Virus record (IMG/VR): IMGVR_UViG_3300032308_001355
Coordinates: 1-64,000 of that record
Strand: one strand, 5' to 3'
Origin: a virus
Length of the DNA stretch: 64,000 nucleotides
Position numbers and translations under genes: made by a program. Below the pieces are notes generated by a model. It saw only the letters and a program-made list of their open reading frames with translations, ran no database searches and was not told where the DNA came from. Shown one piece after another: positions 5,793 through 13,671 of the stretch (position 1 is the stretch's first letter; the number at the start of each line of letters is the position of its first letter).

Positions 5793-6335
5793 GTGAGAGT
5801 AAGTTACGCATTAGTTGAGAGTAACAAGGCTTTCAACGACGAAGGGAACAAAGTGTTCACAACCCCCGACGGTGTTGCACTATACACCGAAGAAGATATG
5901 GCTGAGGCGCGCAATACCGCGACTACTCAGTTTAATGTAGGCGCCGAATACGGCGTACGCAGTACCACCAACGACCTACGGACTAAGGCTATTAACTGGT
6001 TCCGTGGCGAAGTTCGCTCAGGGTCTATGACCCAAGAAGATGCCCTAGGTATCTACAACGGTCTAGCCGAAGCACTTGGCTGGGCAACACTTGATAGTAT
6101 TACTAGCAAGTACACCGTAGTAGTTTCTTTCAACGGCAACATTGTCGCTGAATTCGAGGACGTTGAGGCTGATGATTCAGACTCTGCTGAGGACGAAGTT
6201 CGTGGCAATATGGAGGTAGAGGACGTAGAAATCTCCTTTATTATCTCCTACAACAACCAAACAGCCCGCGAAAGCGCCAACATGACTTGGGACTTCGATG
6301 AGGAGTTCGAGTACGAGGCAACAGAACAGGATTAG
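5793..6335 (+). CDS. Hypothetical acidic protein, 180 aa
   Basis: GTG at 5793 is the first start after copy F; the region between has only a weak GGGCAAAAGAG. The N-terminal 90 residues are helical, with the WFRGEVRSGSMTQEDALGIYNGLAEALGW stretch split over residues 66-95 looking like a small conserved helical unit. The C-terminal half is beta-rich and very acidic (VEADDSDSAEDEV). A later ATG near 5898 would shorten it. No family recognised. Confidence 0.65.
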   Translation: MRVSYALVESNKAFNDEGNKVFTTPDGVALYTEEDMAEARNTATTQFNVGAEYGVRSTTNDLRTKAINWFRGEVRSGSMTQEDALGIYNGLAEALGWATLDSITSKYTVVVSFNGNIVAEFEDVEADDSDSAEDEVRGNMEVEDVEISFIISYNNQTARESANMTWDFDEEFEYEATEQD

Positions 6336-6482
6336 TAGGTTCTCCTAGCAAGGGCAACCCCCTCTTGTCTAGGACTTACTAGCAGACGACCTACGATAAG
6401 GCTAGGAAGTCTTGGTAACGTCGGGTTGGGGCTCATTTCTGGTGAGCCCCACCTCTTAACAACTACAAGAAAGGCAATAAAA
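6336..6482 (+). other. Structured intergenic leader, no gene
   Basis: 147 bases upstream of the next gene with a perfect hairpin GGGGCTCA-TTTCTGG-TGAGCCCC (6427-6449) and several weaker complementary CTAGG/CCTAG segments before it. No T-run follows the hairpin, so a structured 5' leader is as likely as a terminator. Confidence 0.4.
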
Positions 6483-6809
6483 ATGGATACAAAGACATAC
6501 AACCACCGCGTTGCAGTACTAGAAACGCGCCAAATTATTATGGATATTGAAGCACCGAACGATATAGATAGTATTAAGGAAGTAGCGCTTAGCGCATACT
6601 TTCAAGGTGAAGGCGACCAAGAAGAAGGACTTTCCTACCCTGCTAGCCTTGTTATCTACCCATGGCTTGAAGAAGGTCAAACTCCGCCAGTTGGAAGCGC
6701 ATACCCTAACCCTACTGAACTCCCCATTACACCCCTTGATTTCAAAGGCACACCTGACCACGAAGATGACGACTCACTCAGCGCGACAATCTATAACTTC
6801 CCCAAGTAA
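6483..6809 (+). CDS. Hypothetical protein, 108 aa
   Basis: The start at ATG 6483 is preceded by GAAAGG at the right distance; the longer frame from 6426 would begin inside the hairpin. Mixed alpha/beta, Pro-rich towards the end, acidic. No domain recognised. A clear terminator follows. Confidence 0.65.
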   Translation: MDTKTYNHRVAVLETRQIIMDIEAPNDIDSIKEVALSAYFQGEGDQEEGLSYPASLVIYPWLEEGQTPPVGSAYPNPTELPITPLDFKGTPDHEDDDSLSATIYNFPK

Positions 6810-6823
6810 CTAAGATTACTAAG

Positions 6824-6860
6824 TAGCCCTATTAGCCCACGTGGTTAGTAGGGCTATTTT
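6824..6860 (+). terminator. Rho-independent terminator
   Basis: TAGCCCTA (6824-6831) pairs with TAGGGCTA (6849-6856) around a GC-containing loop and is followed by TTTT. Confidence 0.75.
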
Positions 6861-6883
6861 GCGAGCGCGGACGGCGCGAAAAT

Positions 6884-6989
6884 GTTTGTGTTGACCCACC
6901 CACCCAATATATAGATATATATACCCTTTACTTGCTTTGCTTATTCAGCAAATCAGATTGGATAAATGGAACATTTATCCAACACAAAC
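6884..6989. repeat. Inverted-repeat cassette 3 with internal hairpin
   Basis: GTTTGTGTTG (6884-6893) complements CAACACAAAC (6980-6989). The internal stem is TTGGATAAATG/CATTTATCCAA (6958-6968 and 6972-6982) with loop GAA. It differs from cassette 2 by paired changes in the stem, again keeping all 11 pairs. Confidence 0.75.
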
Positions 6990-6993
6990 TCTA

Positions 6994-7006
6994 GGGTTGT
7001 TATAAT
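6994..7006 (+). promoter_or_regulatory. GGGTTGTTATAWW element, copy G
   Basis: This copy reads TGTTATAAT, a perfect extended -10. TTGACT follows after five bases. Confidence 0.7.
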
Positions 7007-7045
7007 CCGACTTGACTTACTAAAGAGTAACCACTAAGGTGCGCG

Positions 7046-7094
7046 CCTCTCGGAGAGAGTGAGAGCCACGTCACACTAGGCTACTGCCGAGAGG
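7046..7094 (+). ncRNA. Candidate structured leader element
   Basis: CCTCTCGG (7046-7053) and CCGAGAGG (7087-7094) form a perfect 8-bp stem enclosing 33 bases, 40 bases after copy G. Could be a small RNA or a leader structure. Only the stem is seen. Confidence 0.3.
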
Positions 7095-7140
7095 TTGCTA
7101 GGGCTATCTACGGGTAAGGGCAGACTATTGACTCCTTGCA

Positions 7141-7153
7141 GGGTTGTTATATA
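7141..7153 (+). promoter_or_regulatory. GGGTTGTTATAWW element, copy H
   Basis: TGTTATATA variant. TTGCGA follows after six bases, a weak match to TTGACA. Confidence 0.55.
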
Positions 7154-7241
7154 TGCTAATTGCGAGAGAGGAGAGAGAGTGAGAGCATTGGACACTATGC
7201 CCGTGTATGACCCCCTATTGGTATCTATATAGGTATCCATA

Positions 7242-7254
7242 GGGTTGTTATATT
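7242..7254 (+). promoter_or_regulatory. GGGTTGTTATAWW element, copy I
   Basis: TGTTATATT variant, 75 bases before ATG 7329; nearest promoter-like element to the 7329-8904 operon. Confidence 0.55.
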
Positions 7255-7328
7255 AAGGATTGGTCGTTAAGCGCGACTTCGGATACAGTACGACCATAAC
7301 CAACAAGGAAAGAGAAGGAATACAAGAT

Positions 7329-7523
7329 ATGACTAAAGATGAAGCACAGATGATTGCTAAGGCTATCTCTAACGTAAAAAGCACTACCAAGATAGTTTCA
7401 ATTCCCTACGACGTACCAAGCGCACTAGCCCTATTAACCCTTGCTATTGCAGACACGCTAGAGAAAATAACCCCTGACTTTAACTATTCAGCCTTTCTAG
7501 ACGAGTGTGAGGACAACGCATGA
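7329..7523 (+). CDS. Hypothetical helical protein, 64 aa
   Basis: ATG 7329 follows AAGGAAAGAGAAGG; the TTG at 7260 would place the start almost on top of copy I and is rejected. Predominantly helical with an acidic C-terminus. First gene of a four-gene operon with overlapping starts (ATGA into the next gene). No family recognised. Confidence 0.65.
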   Translation: MTKDEAQMIAKAISNVKSTTKIVSIPYDVPSALALLTLAIADTLEKITPDFNYSAFLDECEDNA

Positions 7524-7825
7524 TTAAGACACACGCAGAGTTTAAGCGAGCCTTATCTACTAAAGGTACTCGTTTGACTACACTAGCCCTAGCAACAGGT
7601 ATGAAGGAAGGTCGTATTAAGTTAGGCGCGACCCGTCATATCCGCAAGGCTGATACCACAGGCGTATATCTAGTCACAGATGAGGAGTTAGATAAGCCTA
7701 CTAACGGCAGTTTCTTAGGTTTTGATAAGGCTAGTGATTGGAAGTTTGAGGGCGATATTGCCACTAATACTAAGTTTGGATACTCATATCGGGTAGTCCT
7801 ACCAACAACAGAAGAGGGTAAATAA
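7520..7825 (+). CDS. Hypothetical protein, 101 aa
   Basis: Coupled to the previous gene by ATGA. The N-terminal half is basic with a TLALATGMKEGRIKLG stretch that could be a helix-hairpin; the C-terminal half is beta-rich. No family recognised. One base separates it from the next start region. Confidence 0.65.
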   Translation: MIKTHAEFKRALSTKGTRLTTLALATGMKEGRIKLGATRHIRKADTTGVYLVTDEELDKPTNGSFLGFDKASDWKFEGDIATNTKFGYSYRVVLPTTEEGK

Positions 7826-7826
7826 G

Positions 7827-8363
7827 ATGAGTAAGCGCGAGATGTACGACGGAGTTATTGCTGAGGTCGAGTACGACAAGGCACTAATTCAGATAGATAA
7901 TGCTTCATATATAGATGTAGTACGGGAAGGTAGCGTTAAGTTAGCCCTACCTGAAAATGGTGTATCGCTAAAAAGCGCGACCAGCGTGTTCGCCGACTAC
8001 GACGTTCGCGACGCACTACTTGTTAAGACTATGGAAGATGAGGAGTTTGCCTTCGTCCTTATCAACAAGATTGGTTCAACCGTAAAGTCTAAGGTAGAAG
8101 ATAAGACTATTACCCAAGATGATGTAGAAGCCCTAGCAACGGCAGGGCAGGTACTTGTTATGTGGGAACAGTTTGGTGGCGCGCTCGTAATGACCGCACT
8201 ACTTGATAACGTTATTGAGGAGTACAACCTCTCTACCCCTAGCCTTGCTGATATTACTAAGCGCCTATTAGAGGTAAAGGATTACTTCCCGTTTGCTGAA
8301 ACCCGTAAGGGGTCAGTTGCAGACCTTTCAGGCAAATTAGAAGAAGGGCTAAGTAATGAATAA
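7827..8363 (+). CDS. Hypothetical protein, 178 aa, paralogue of the next gene
   Basis: Contains a DEEFAFVLINKIGS segment followed by a short linker and QDDVEALATAGQVLVMW, which lines up with EDVEFKFKLVALLTNS and DDDVEALAISANILW in the following gene. The two are therefore diverged tandem copies. Largely helical and acidic, no transmembrane segment. Function unknown. Overlaps the next start by eight bases. Confidence 0.7.
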   Translation: MSKREMYDGVIAEVEYDKALIQIDNASYIDVVREGSVKLALPENGVSLKSATSVFADYDVRDALLVKTMEDEEFAFVLINKIGSTVKSKVEDKTITQDDVEALATAGQVLVMWEQFGGALVMTALLDNVIEEYNLSTPSLADITKRLLEVKDYFPFAETRKGSVADLSGKLEEGLSNE

Positions 8364-8904
8364 AGCAGAGCGCCTTTACCGCTTCGGGGAGATTATGAGT
8401 ACGGTAGGACTATTACCCGATATTACTATGGAAGATGATGTCGCTGAGGCTGAGGCTGAAAGCGCAAAAGAGTGGGTTCTACCTAATCTTACTAAGAACC
8501 TATCCGATAGTGGGCTAAGTCAAGCAATTCTATGCCAAAGCCTTCGTGAAGATGTAGAGTTTAAGTTTAAGTTAGTAGCACTATTAACTAACAGCGCGAC
8601 TATGGCTCTCAATAATTGTATAGAGAACGATACTAACCCTACTGATGATGATGTAGAAGCCTTAGCAATTAGCGCAAATATCTTATGGAGTAGTGGTCAG
8701 ACTAAGGGCTTGTACCAAATGCTAGGGTTACTAAGTCATATATGCTCACAATTCGATAGGAAGATACCTGAGTTAGCAACAGCCTTTATTCGCTCTAATG
8801 ACGGAATAGATACCTTTGGACGGCTAGACCCACTAGAACTACTAGCAGGTAATGTTACGAAAGATGATGTTCGTAACTTACGCGCCGACCAAGACGGGGA
8901 GTAA
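8356..8904 (+). CDS. Hypothetical protein, 182 aa, paralogue of the previous gene
   Basis: ATG 8356 lies in the end of the preceding gene. It shares with it the acidic-aromatic segment and the DDVEALA motif at about residue 95, then diverges into a longer helical C-terminus. The pair shows that duplication has enlarged this operon. No family recognised. Confidence 0.7.
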   Translation: MNKAERLYRFGEIMSTVGLLPDITMEDDVAEAEAESAKEWVLPNLTKNLSDSGLSQAILCQSLREDVEFKFKLVALLTNSATMALNNCIENDTNPTDDDVEALAISANILWSSGQTKGLYQMLGLLSHICSQFDRKIPELATAFIRSNDGIDTFGRLDPLELLAGNVTKDDVRNLRADQDGE

Positions 8905-9126
8905 TCCCTATTAGGACTACTAGGCTAACCGAGCCAATTAAGCCGTAATTGCATAGTAGTCCTACCTAATAACTAAATAGAGAATTGTGGATAACCCTAT
9001 TAAGTAAGGATAGGTGTAGGCGCAACTTCACGACCTGAGGGTATCGGACTAGAGGTAATAGCGATATTACAGTTACGACTAGGGGTGTTGCTGAAATACT
9101 AGGACTACTTAAACTGCCTTACTGCC

Positions 9127-9140
9127 ATTGTGCGCACAAT
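9127..9140. promoter_or_regulatory. 14-bp perfect palindrome, operator-like
   Basis: ATTGTGCGCACAAT is fully self-complementary, about 95 bases upstream of copy J. Its length suits a dimeric repressor. Its binder is unknown. Confidence 0.4.
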
Positions 9141-9232
9141 ACAGACCGTACTTAATAGTGCCGTTGTACCACGATAGGTAGTAGCCCTAGTAGTTACTTC
9201 AATTACTTACTAGGGTTACTTCCTTAAATCTA

Positions 9233-9245
9233 GGGTTGTTATATA
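9233..9245 (+). promoter_or_regulatory. GGGTTGTTATAWW element, copy J
   Basis: TGTTATATA variant followed after six bases by TTGCAC. Last copy seen; leads the AAA+/VWA operon. Confidence 0.6.
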
Positions 9246-9314
9246 TAAAACTTGCACTTACTAATTAAATACGTTTAACTAAACCAAAACCAAATGACGA
9301 GAAAGGTCAAACAG

Positions 9315-10742
9315 ATGTCCATAGCACTATTCGTAGAAAGTAACGCAGGTGAGTTAGATAACTTACCTGCAACCGCACAGACTTTATTATTCGCACACGA
9401 TAACACTATTAAAACTTACCACCGTATTAGTAATGGTAGTAAGGGTAAGGGTCAAGTATGGAAGAGCGTTGATGATATTAGCGCGCTACCTATTAACCCT
9501 ATCAACCGCGCACCCGTAGGTGTCTTGCTTACCGCGCGCGACCTAGCACTAGCCGACTTAGATAGTATTACTAATATATCTATCAAGGCTATCTATGCTA
9601 GTGAGAACGCTGAGGCTATTGCAGAACCTATTGCTCACCGTGAAATGGTCGCTAATCTTACTTCGCGCCTTATCTATGGCGACCAAGCACTAGCAGATTA
9701 TGTAACTGATAAGCGTAGTAGCACAGGCACAGCGCAAGGAATTGTTATTAACCCTATTAACGTAGAGGTTACTGAGCCTATTGCAGAGGTAACCAACACA
9801 AACGCCACCGTATCTGAGCCAGTAGTTACTAGCACTATTAAGTTGCCTGATATGGCGCTTAATATGATTACAGTACCCGACCCTAAATGGGCTAAAGAAT
9901 ACGTTAATCGTCGTATTGCAGGGCGCACAGATTGGGATATTTATGACCAAGCACTAGCCGACGGAGATAATATCCTTATCGAAGGTGGCGCAGGTAGTGG
10001 TAAGACTATTAGCGTTCAGAGTTATGCAAGTGCGCGTGGCTATCGTTACTTTAACGTATCAAATAATAATGGTATTGACCCTTCACAGTTATTCGGTCGT
10101 TGGATACCTAAGTCAGACGGTCAGGGCTATATGTGGCAGGACGGCGCAGTAACTCTACTCGTTCGTCATGGTGGAGTGTTGTTACTTAATGAAGTCAATT
10201 TCCTACCTGCTAGGGTTAGTACCGTACTCTTCTCACTTCTCGATTATCGTCGTGAGATACAGTTGCTAGAAAATGGTGGCGAAGTAGTTAAGGCGCACCC
10301 TAACTTACTAATCGTAGCCGATATGAACTATGGCTATAAAGGTACGCAAGAACTTAATCAAGCGTTCAGCGACCGCTTCAATATCAAGTTAGAGTTTCCT
10401 TATGACCGCACTATTGAAAATAAGGTTATTGGCTCTAAGGCTATCCTTAATCTTGCAGACCAGTTACGCGACCAGTACGACAAAGAAGAAATTAGTAGCC
10501 CTATCTCTACTCGTTCGTTAGTAAGCCTAGTAAAGAACGCACGTCGCTTCGGTACTGAGTTTGCTATCGGCTCGTTCGTAAATGGCTTCAACAAAGATGA
10601 ACGCAACGGTGTTCGCCTTGCTTGTGAAACACACAAAGACAATATCGAACAGGACTTAGGATTAGCGCCTACAAAAGCGCACCCAGTATCGCCTGATGAA
10701 GTAGAACAGTACGCTAATTCTATCAACGCATGGGTTAAGTAA
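9315..10742 (+). CDS. MoxR/CobS-like AAA+ ATPase
   Basis: 475 residues from ATG 9315, which has GAAAGG eight bases upstream; ATG 9294 has no binding site. The first 190 residues are a poorly conserved domain. The AAA+ core follows: Walker A GGAGSGKT near residues 223-231, Walker B VLLLNEVNFL near 287, a sensor-like ADMNYGYKG stretch and a DRF motif near 350. The family ranges over MoxR chaperones and CobS of the aerobic cobaltochelatase, both of which act with a VWA-domain partner. That partner is the next gene, two bases downstream. Likely an ATP-driven remodelling or metal-insertion motor in the cytoplasm. Its target is unknown. Confidence 0.85.
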   Translation: MSIALFVESNAGELDNLPATAQTLLFAHDNTIKTYHRISNGSKGKGQVWKSVDDISALPINPINRAPVGVLLTARDLALADLDSITNISIKAIYASENAEAIAEPIAHREMVANLTSRLIYGDQALADYVTDKRSSTGTAQGIVINPINVEVTEPIAEVTNTNATVSEPVVTSTIKLPDMALNMITVPDPKWAKEYVNRRIAGRTDWDIYDQALADGDNILIEGGAGSGKTISVQSYASARGYRYFNVSNNNGIDPSQLFGRWIPKSDGQGYMWQDGAVTLLVRHGGVLLLNEVNFLPARVSTVLFSLLDYRREIQLLENGGEVVKAHPNLLIVADMNYGYKGTQELNQAFSDRFNIKLEFPYDRTIENKVIGSKAILNLADQLRDQYDKEEISSPISTRSLVSLVKNARRFGTEFAIGSFVNGFNKDERNGVRLACETHKDNIEQDLGLAPTKAHPVSPDEVEQYANSINAWVK

Positions 10743-10744
10743 TC

Positions 10745-12664
10745 ATGCCACGTCCTCGTACTCACTACTTAGATGAGGTTAGTAGTCTTATTACAGACTA
10801 TCGTGTAGATGAAAACGGTAATTATGTAGCCATGAGCGCCGACGGCTTTACACGCACAGACCTTATAGAACAGGTTGCTGAGGAGAAGTCACGCTTAGAC
10901 GGTATTAGTAGTGTGTATCAAACCGCAGATAGGATTATTAGTGGTGACGATATTAACGTTACCGTAGTGCGTAATCCTGAAATGGATACTACTGCTACTA
11001 ATAATGGGCGTGAGATTATCTTCAACGCTAATCTTATTGAGGACTTAGATACCGATACTATCGTATCTATGAACGGTACTAACTACCATGAACTAGCGCA
11101 TATTCTATTCTCTCCACGCGCAGGTTCAGCACTAGGTCAGTATGTAACTAATAATAAGATGAAGCGCGCCTTCAATATGCTAGAGGAGTCGCGTATTGAA
11201 AAGATGTTAGTCGCTAAGTACCCTGCTACTCGTCTATTCCTAGAAGCAACCGTCCTAGACTATGCACTAAAAGATAGTCCTGATAAGTGGGGCGATATGT
11301 TTCCAGTTATTACAGGTCGTCGCTACTTAGATGTAGAACTACGGCAAATGATTGCTGATAAGTTTATTAACTCTTACGGCTCAGAGGTAGCACAGACAGT
11401 TAGTAGGATTGTTAATGAGTATGGCTCGTTGATATTCCCTACCGACTTTACGCGTGGTATGGAGTTAATCGCTGAGTACTCGCAGTTAGTAGGATTAGAT
11501 ACTGAACCGCAAGGTCAGATACCTAACGGCAACGGTGACGGTCATAGTCATAATGAACGCAACGTATTACAAAAGGGTCGCCCTGCTTCCACTAAAGAAC
11601 AGGAACGCTTGCAGGGTAAGTCAGGTAGTGGAGAAGGCGAAAACCTTAACGGCGATAATGTTATCAACGGTGAAAAAGGTAACGGTAATGGAACTACCCC
11701 TGCATGGGGCGTAGGTGGAGAAGGCATTGAATACACAGGTGAGCAAACGTCTTACACAAACTCTGATGAAGATATTGCTCGCGCACTAACGCAACGCCTA
11801 AAAGATATTCACGCTGATAGCCGTATTAAGAACGAAGTCCGTGAAGTCCGTAAGGCTATTACAGGTAATGATGAGGTGCGCTCTACTCTAAAGAATAGTA
11901 AGCACTTTGACCTAGAAGTAAATACTAACGCTAGTAACTTTGCTCGTCGTTTCGGTGTGGAGTTAGAACGCATGGTGCGTGATAGCGACCCTCATTGGGA
12001 TAAGTTTCTACCTAGTGGTAAGTTAAATGTAAGTCGTACCATGACCCCTGATGTTAATGCTATTGGACAGATGTTCGACGTATGGGATACAGGTAACGAA
12101 AACACAGACATAGAGGCAGTAATCCTATTAGATAACTCAGGCTCTATGTCGTACCACATGACCGAAGTATGCGAGAAGGCATGGATTATTAAACGTGGTA
12201 TTGAAAATATAGACGGTAGCGTTACCGTGTATAACTTCCATAGTTATAGCGAGTTGCTATACGACAAAAAGGAAAAGGCTAAGCCACGCCAGCACCGTAG
12301 CGTACACGCCACAGGCTCTACTAATCCTATGACGGCTCTAGTAGAGGCAGAACGCACACTAACTACTACTGATAAGCATATTAAGATGTTGTTTATTGTT
12401 ACCGACGGTGAGTGGGAGAACACAGAGGAGTGCGATAGTATTATTAAGCGCCTTAACGATAAGGGCGTACTCACTTGTGTAGTATTCATGGGAGATTACA
12501 AGCAGGTGCATGAACTTATGGCTGAGGCTAAGCGTGGTAATGAACAAGCACGTCACTACCTACAACGCCTACGTCATAGTGCTAAGGTATTCAAGGCAGT
12601 TGCTAATCCTAAAGACGTGTTGGAGTTGGCAGTTGATATTGTTAAGAGTAAGGTAGGGAAGTAA
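10745..12664 (+). CDS. VWA-domain protein with HExxH motif (CobT/DUF2201-like)
   Basis: 639 residues. An N-terminal domain carries HELAH near residues 115-119, the zinc-metallopeptidase signature. A Gly/Asn/Glu-rich, probably flexible middle (about 245-330) leads to a C-terminal VWA domain with a complete MIDAS: DNSGS near 462, a Thr near 522 and a TDG Asp near 551. Length and layout resemble CobT, while the HExxH plus VWA order also fits DUF2201-type proteins. Two bases after the AAA+ gene, so the two almost certainly work as a pair. Protease activity, chelatase activity or a chaperone role remain open. Confidence 0.85.
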   Translation: MPRPRTHYLDEVSSLITDYRVDENGNYVAMSADGFTRTDLIEQVAEEKSRLDGISSVYQTADRIISGDDINVTVVRNPEMDTTATNNGREIIFNANLIEDLDTDTIVSMNGTNYHELAHILFSPRAGSALGQYVTNNKMKRAFNMLEESRIEKMLVAKYPATRLFLEATVLDYALKDSPDKWGDMFPVITGRRYLDVELRQMIADKFINSYGSEVAQTVSRIVNEYGSLIFPTDFTRGMELIAEYSQLVGLDTEPQGQIPNGNGDGHSHNERNVLQKGRPASTKEQERLQGKSGSGEGENLNGDNVINGEKGNGNGTTPAWGVGGEGIEYTGEQTSYTNSDEDIARALTQRLKDIHADSRIKNEVREVRKAITGNDEVRSTLKNSKHFDLEVNTNASNFARRFGVELERMVRDSDPHWDKFLPSGKLNVSRTMTPDVNAIGQMFDVWDTGNENTDIEAVILLDNSGSMSYHMTEVCEKAWIIKRGIENIDGSVTVYNFHSYSELLYDKKEKAKPRQHRSVHATGSTNPMTALVEAERTLTTTDKHIKMLFIVTDGEWENTEECDSIIKRLNDKGVLTCVVFMGDYKQVHELMAEAKRGNEQARHYLQRLRHSAKVFKAVANPKDVLELAVDIVKSKVGK

Positions 12665-12790
12665 ATGGATAATCTATTATGCGCTAACTGCGGATATGAG
12701 TACGACGAAGTAGATGATGTTGGATTGTGCCAAACGTGTCGTAAAGCCTATGATAAAGGATTACAGAGGGGTTATGAAATAAATGGATAA
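12665..12790 (+). CDS. Rubredoxin-like zinc-ribbon mini-protein, 41 aa
   Basis: ATG directly follows the stop of the VWA gene. CANC near residues 6-9 and CQTC near residues 22-25 separated by an acidic loop form a compact zinc ribbon. Overlaps the next ATG by eight bases. Confidence 0.65.
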   Translation: MDNLLCANCGYEYDEVDDVGLCQTCRKAYDKGLQRGYEING

Positions 12791-13016
12791 AGAACTAGAG
12801 AAAGCCTACGATAACTACGGCAAAGACGGGAATATAACCGTTGAACAGACCGTTACAGACTATGCAGTACTTATGAAAGATATTCTAATTAAAATGCAAG
12901 ATAGCGTAGAGATGTTAGAGGCTACCGTTATTCAAGTACCACACTTAATAAACCTAATCAAAACAGCGAACGATTACCTCTTCTATCTAGAAGATAACCG
13001 TCGCGTAATCCTATAA
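12783..13016 (+). CDS. Hypothetical helical protein, 77 aa
   Basis: ATG 12783 within the end of the previous gene. Almost entirely helical with a heptad-like hydrophobic pattern (about residues 25-70), so a small coiled coil is likely. No family recognised. Confidence 0.6.
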   Translation: MDKELEKAYDNYGKDGNITVEQTVTDYAVLMKDILIKMQDSVEMLEATVIQVPHLINLIKTANDYLFYLEDNRRVIL

Positions 13017-13034
13017 GAGAAAGAACGATATAAA

Positions 13035-13652
13035 ATGGGTCTAGATATGTACCTATATGCAGAGAAATATATAAGCGGATACGACTATGAAACTATCAAC
13101 GGAGAACTAACCCGTAGGGATAACCTTATGTACGATAAGGTTATTGAGAGTGCAGGGCTAACTAAACTACCCAGCACAGAGTATGGAAGCACAACAGTTA
13201 CTAAATGCGTGGGTTATTGGCGCAAGGCAAACGCTATTCACGGTTGGATTGTACGCAACCTAGCCGAAGGTGTAGATGAGTGCCAGCGTATAAATATGAG
13301 TCGTGAGGACTTAATATCACTACGCGACTCATGCGTTAAGGAACTTAATAATCGTAGTAACGCACTTCCTATTAAAGAACCTAAGTCAATATCTATTTCA
13401 GACACAGGTGATGAGAGCCTTGTAGTATCCAGTATTGCTAATGCTATTAAGCAAGAAGCACTAAAGAAGCATACCGAAGTAGTACTAGCAGACCCGTTAG
13501 AGTTAGCGCCAACCGCAGGTTTCTTCTTTGGTAACACAGATAAAGATGAGTACTATTATTCAGATATTGAACACACAGTTGATATGCTGAACTCTCTTCT
13601 TGCAGGAACGCAAGATGAGGCTTATAGTTTCTACTATCAAGCCAGTTGGTAA
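13035..13652 (+). CDS. Conserved-type phage hypothetical protein, 205 aa
   Basis: The N-terminus GLDMYLYAEKY and the central GYWRKANAIHGWIVRN with GVDECQ are characteristic of a phage protein family seen in many dsDNA phages, recalled by pattern only. Function not established. Ends a run of genes before a structured gap at 13653-13815. Confidence 0.75.
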   Translation: MGLDMYLYAEKYISGYDYETINGELTRRDNLMYDKVIESAGLTKLPSTEYGSTTVTKCVGYWRKANAIHGWIVRNLAEGVDECQRINMSREDLISLRDSCVKELNNRSNALPIKEPKSISISDTGDESLVVSSIANAIKQEALKKHTEVVLADPLELAPTAGFFFGNTDKDEYYYSDIEHTVDMLNSLLAGTQDEAYSFYYQASW

Positions 13653-13671
13653 AAAACTAAATAAAAGTAGA

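Larger units (their letters stand above)
6861..7328 (+). other. Long non-coding regulatory stretch
   Basis: About 470 bases without a credible gene between the terminator and ATG 7329. It contains inverted-repeat cassette 3 (6884-6989), element copies G, H and I, a CCTCTCGG/CCGAGAGG long-range stem (7046-7094) and a purine-rich AGAGAGTGAGAG word twice (near 7054 and 7175). Three promoter-like copies before a single operon suggest staged or processed transcription. Confidence 0.5.
8905..9314 (+). other. 410-base non-coding stretch with several hairpins
   Basis: No credible gene on either strand. Seen: TAGGACTACTA/TAGTAGTCCTA (8912-8922 with 8954-8964, 11 perfect pairs); GTAATA-GCGA-TATTAC (9055-9070, GNRA loop); the palindrome at 9127-9140; CCCTAGTA/TACTAGGG (9185-9192 with 9208-9215); and element copy J. 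It may encode one or more small RNAs or be a structured leader for the AAA+ gene. Confidence 0.5.

Noticed and set aside
2259-9245. The repeated 13-mer as a CRISPR-like array
   Set aside because: Copies are 26 to nearly 2000 bases apart with genes between them, and always lie upstream of starts, so a promoter or operator family fits better.
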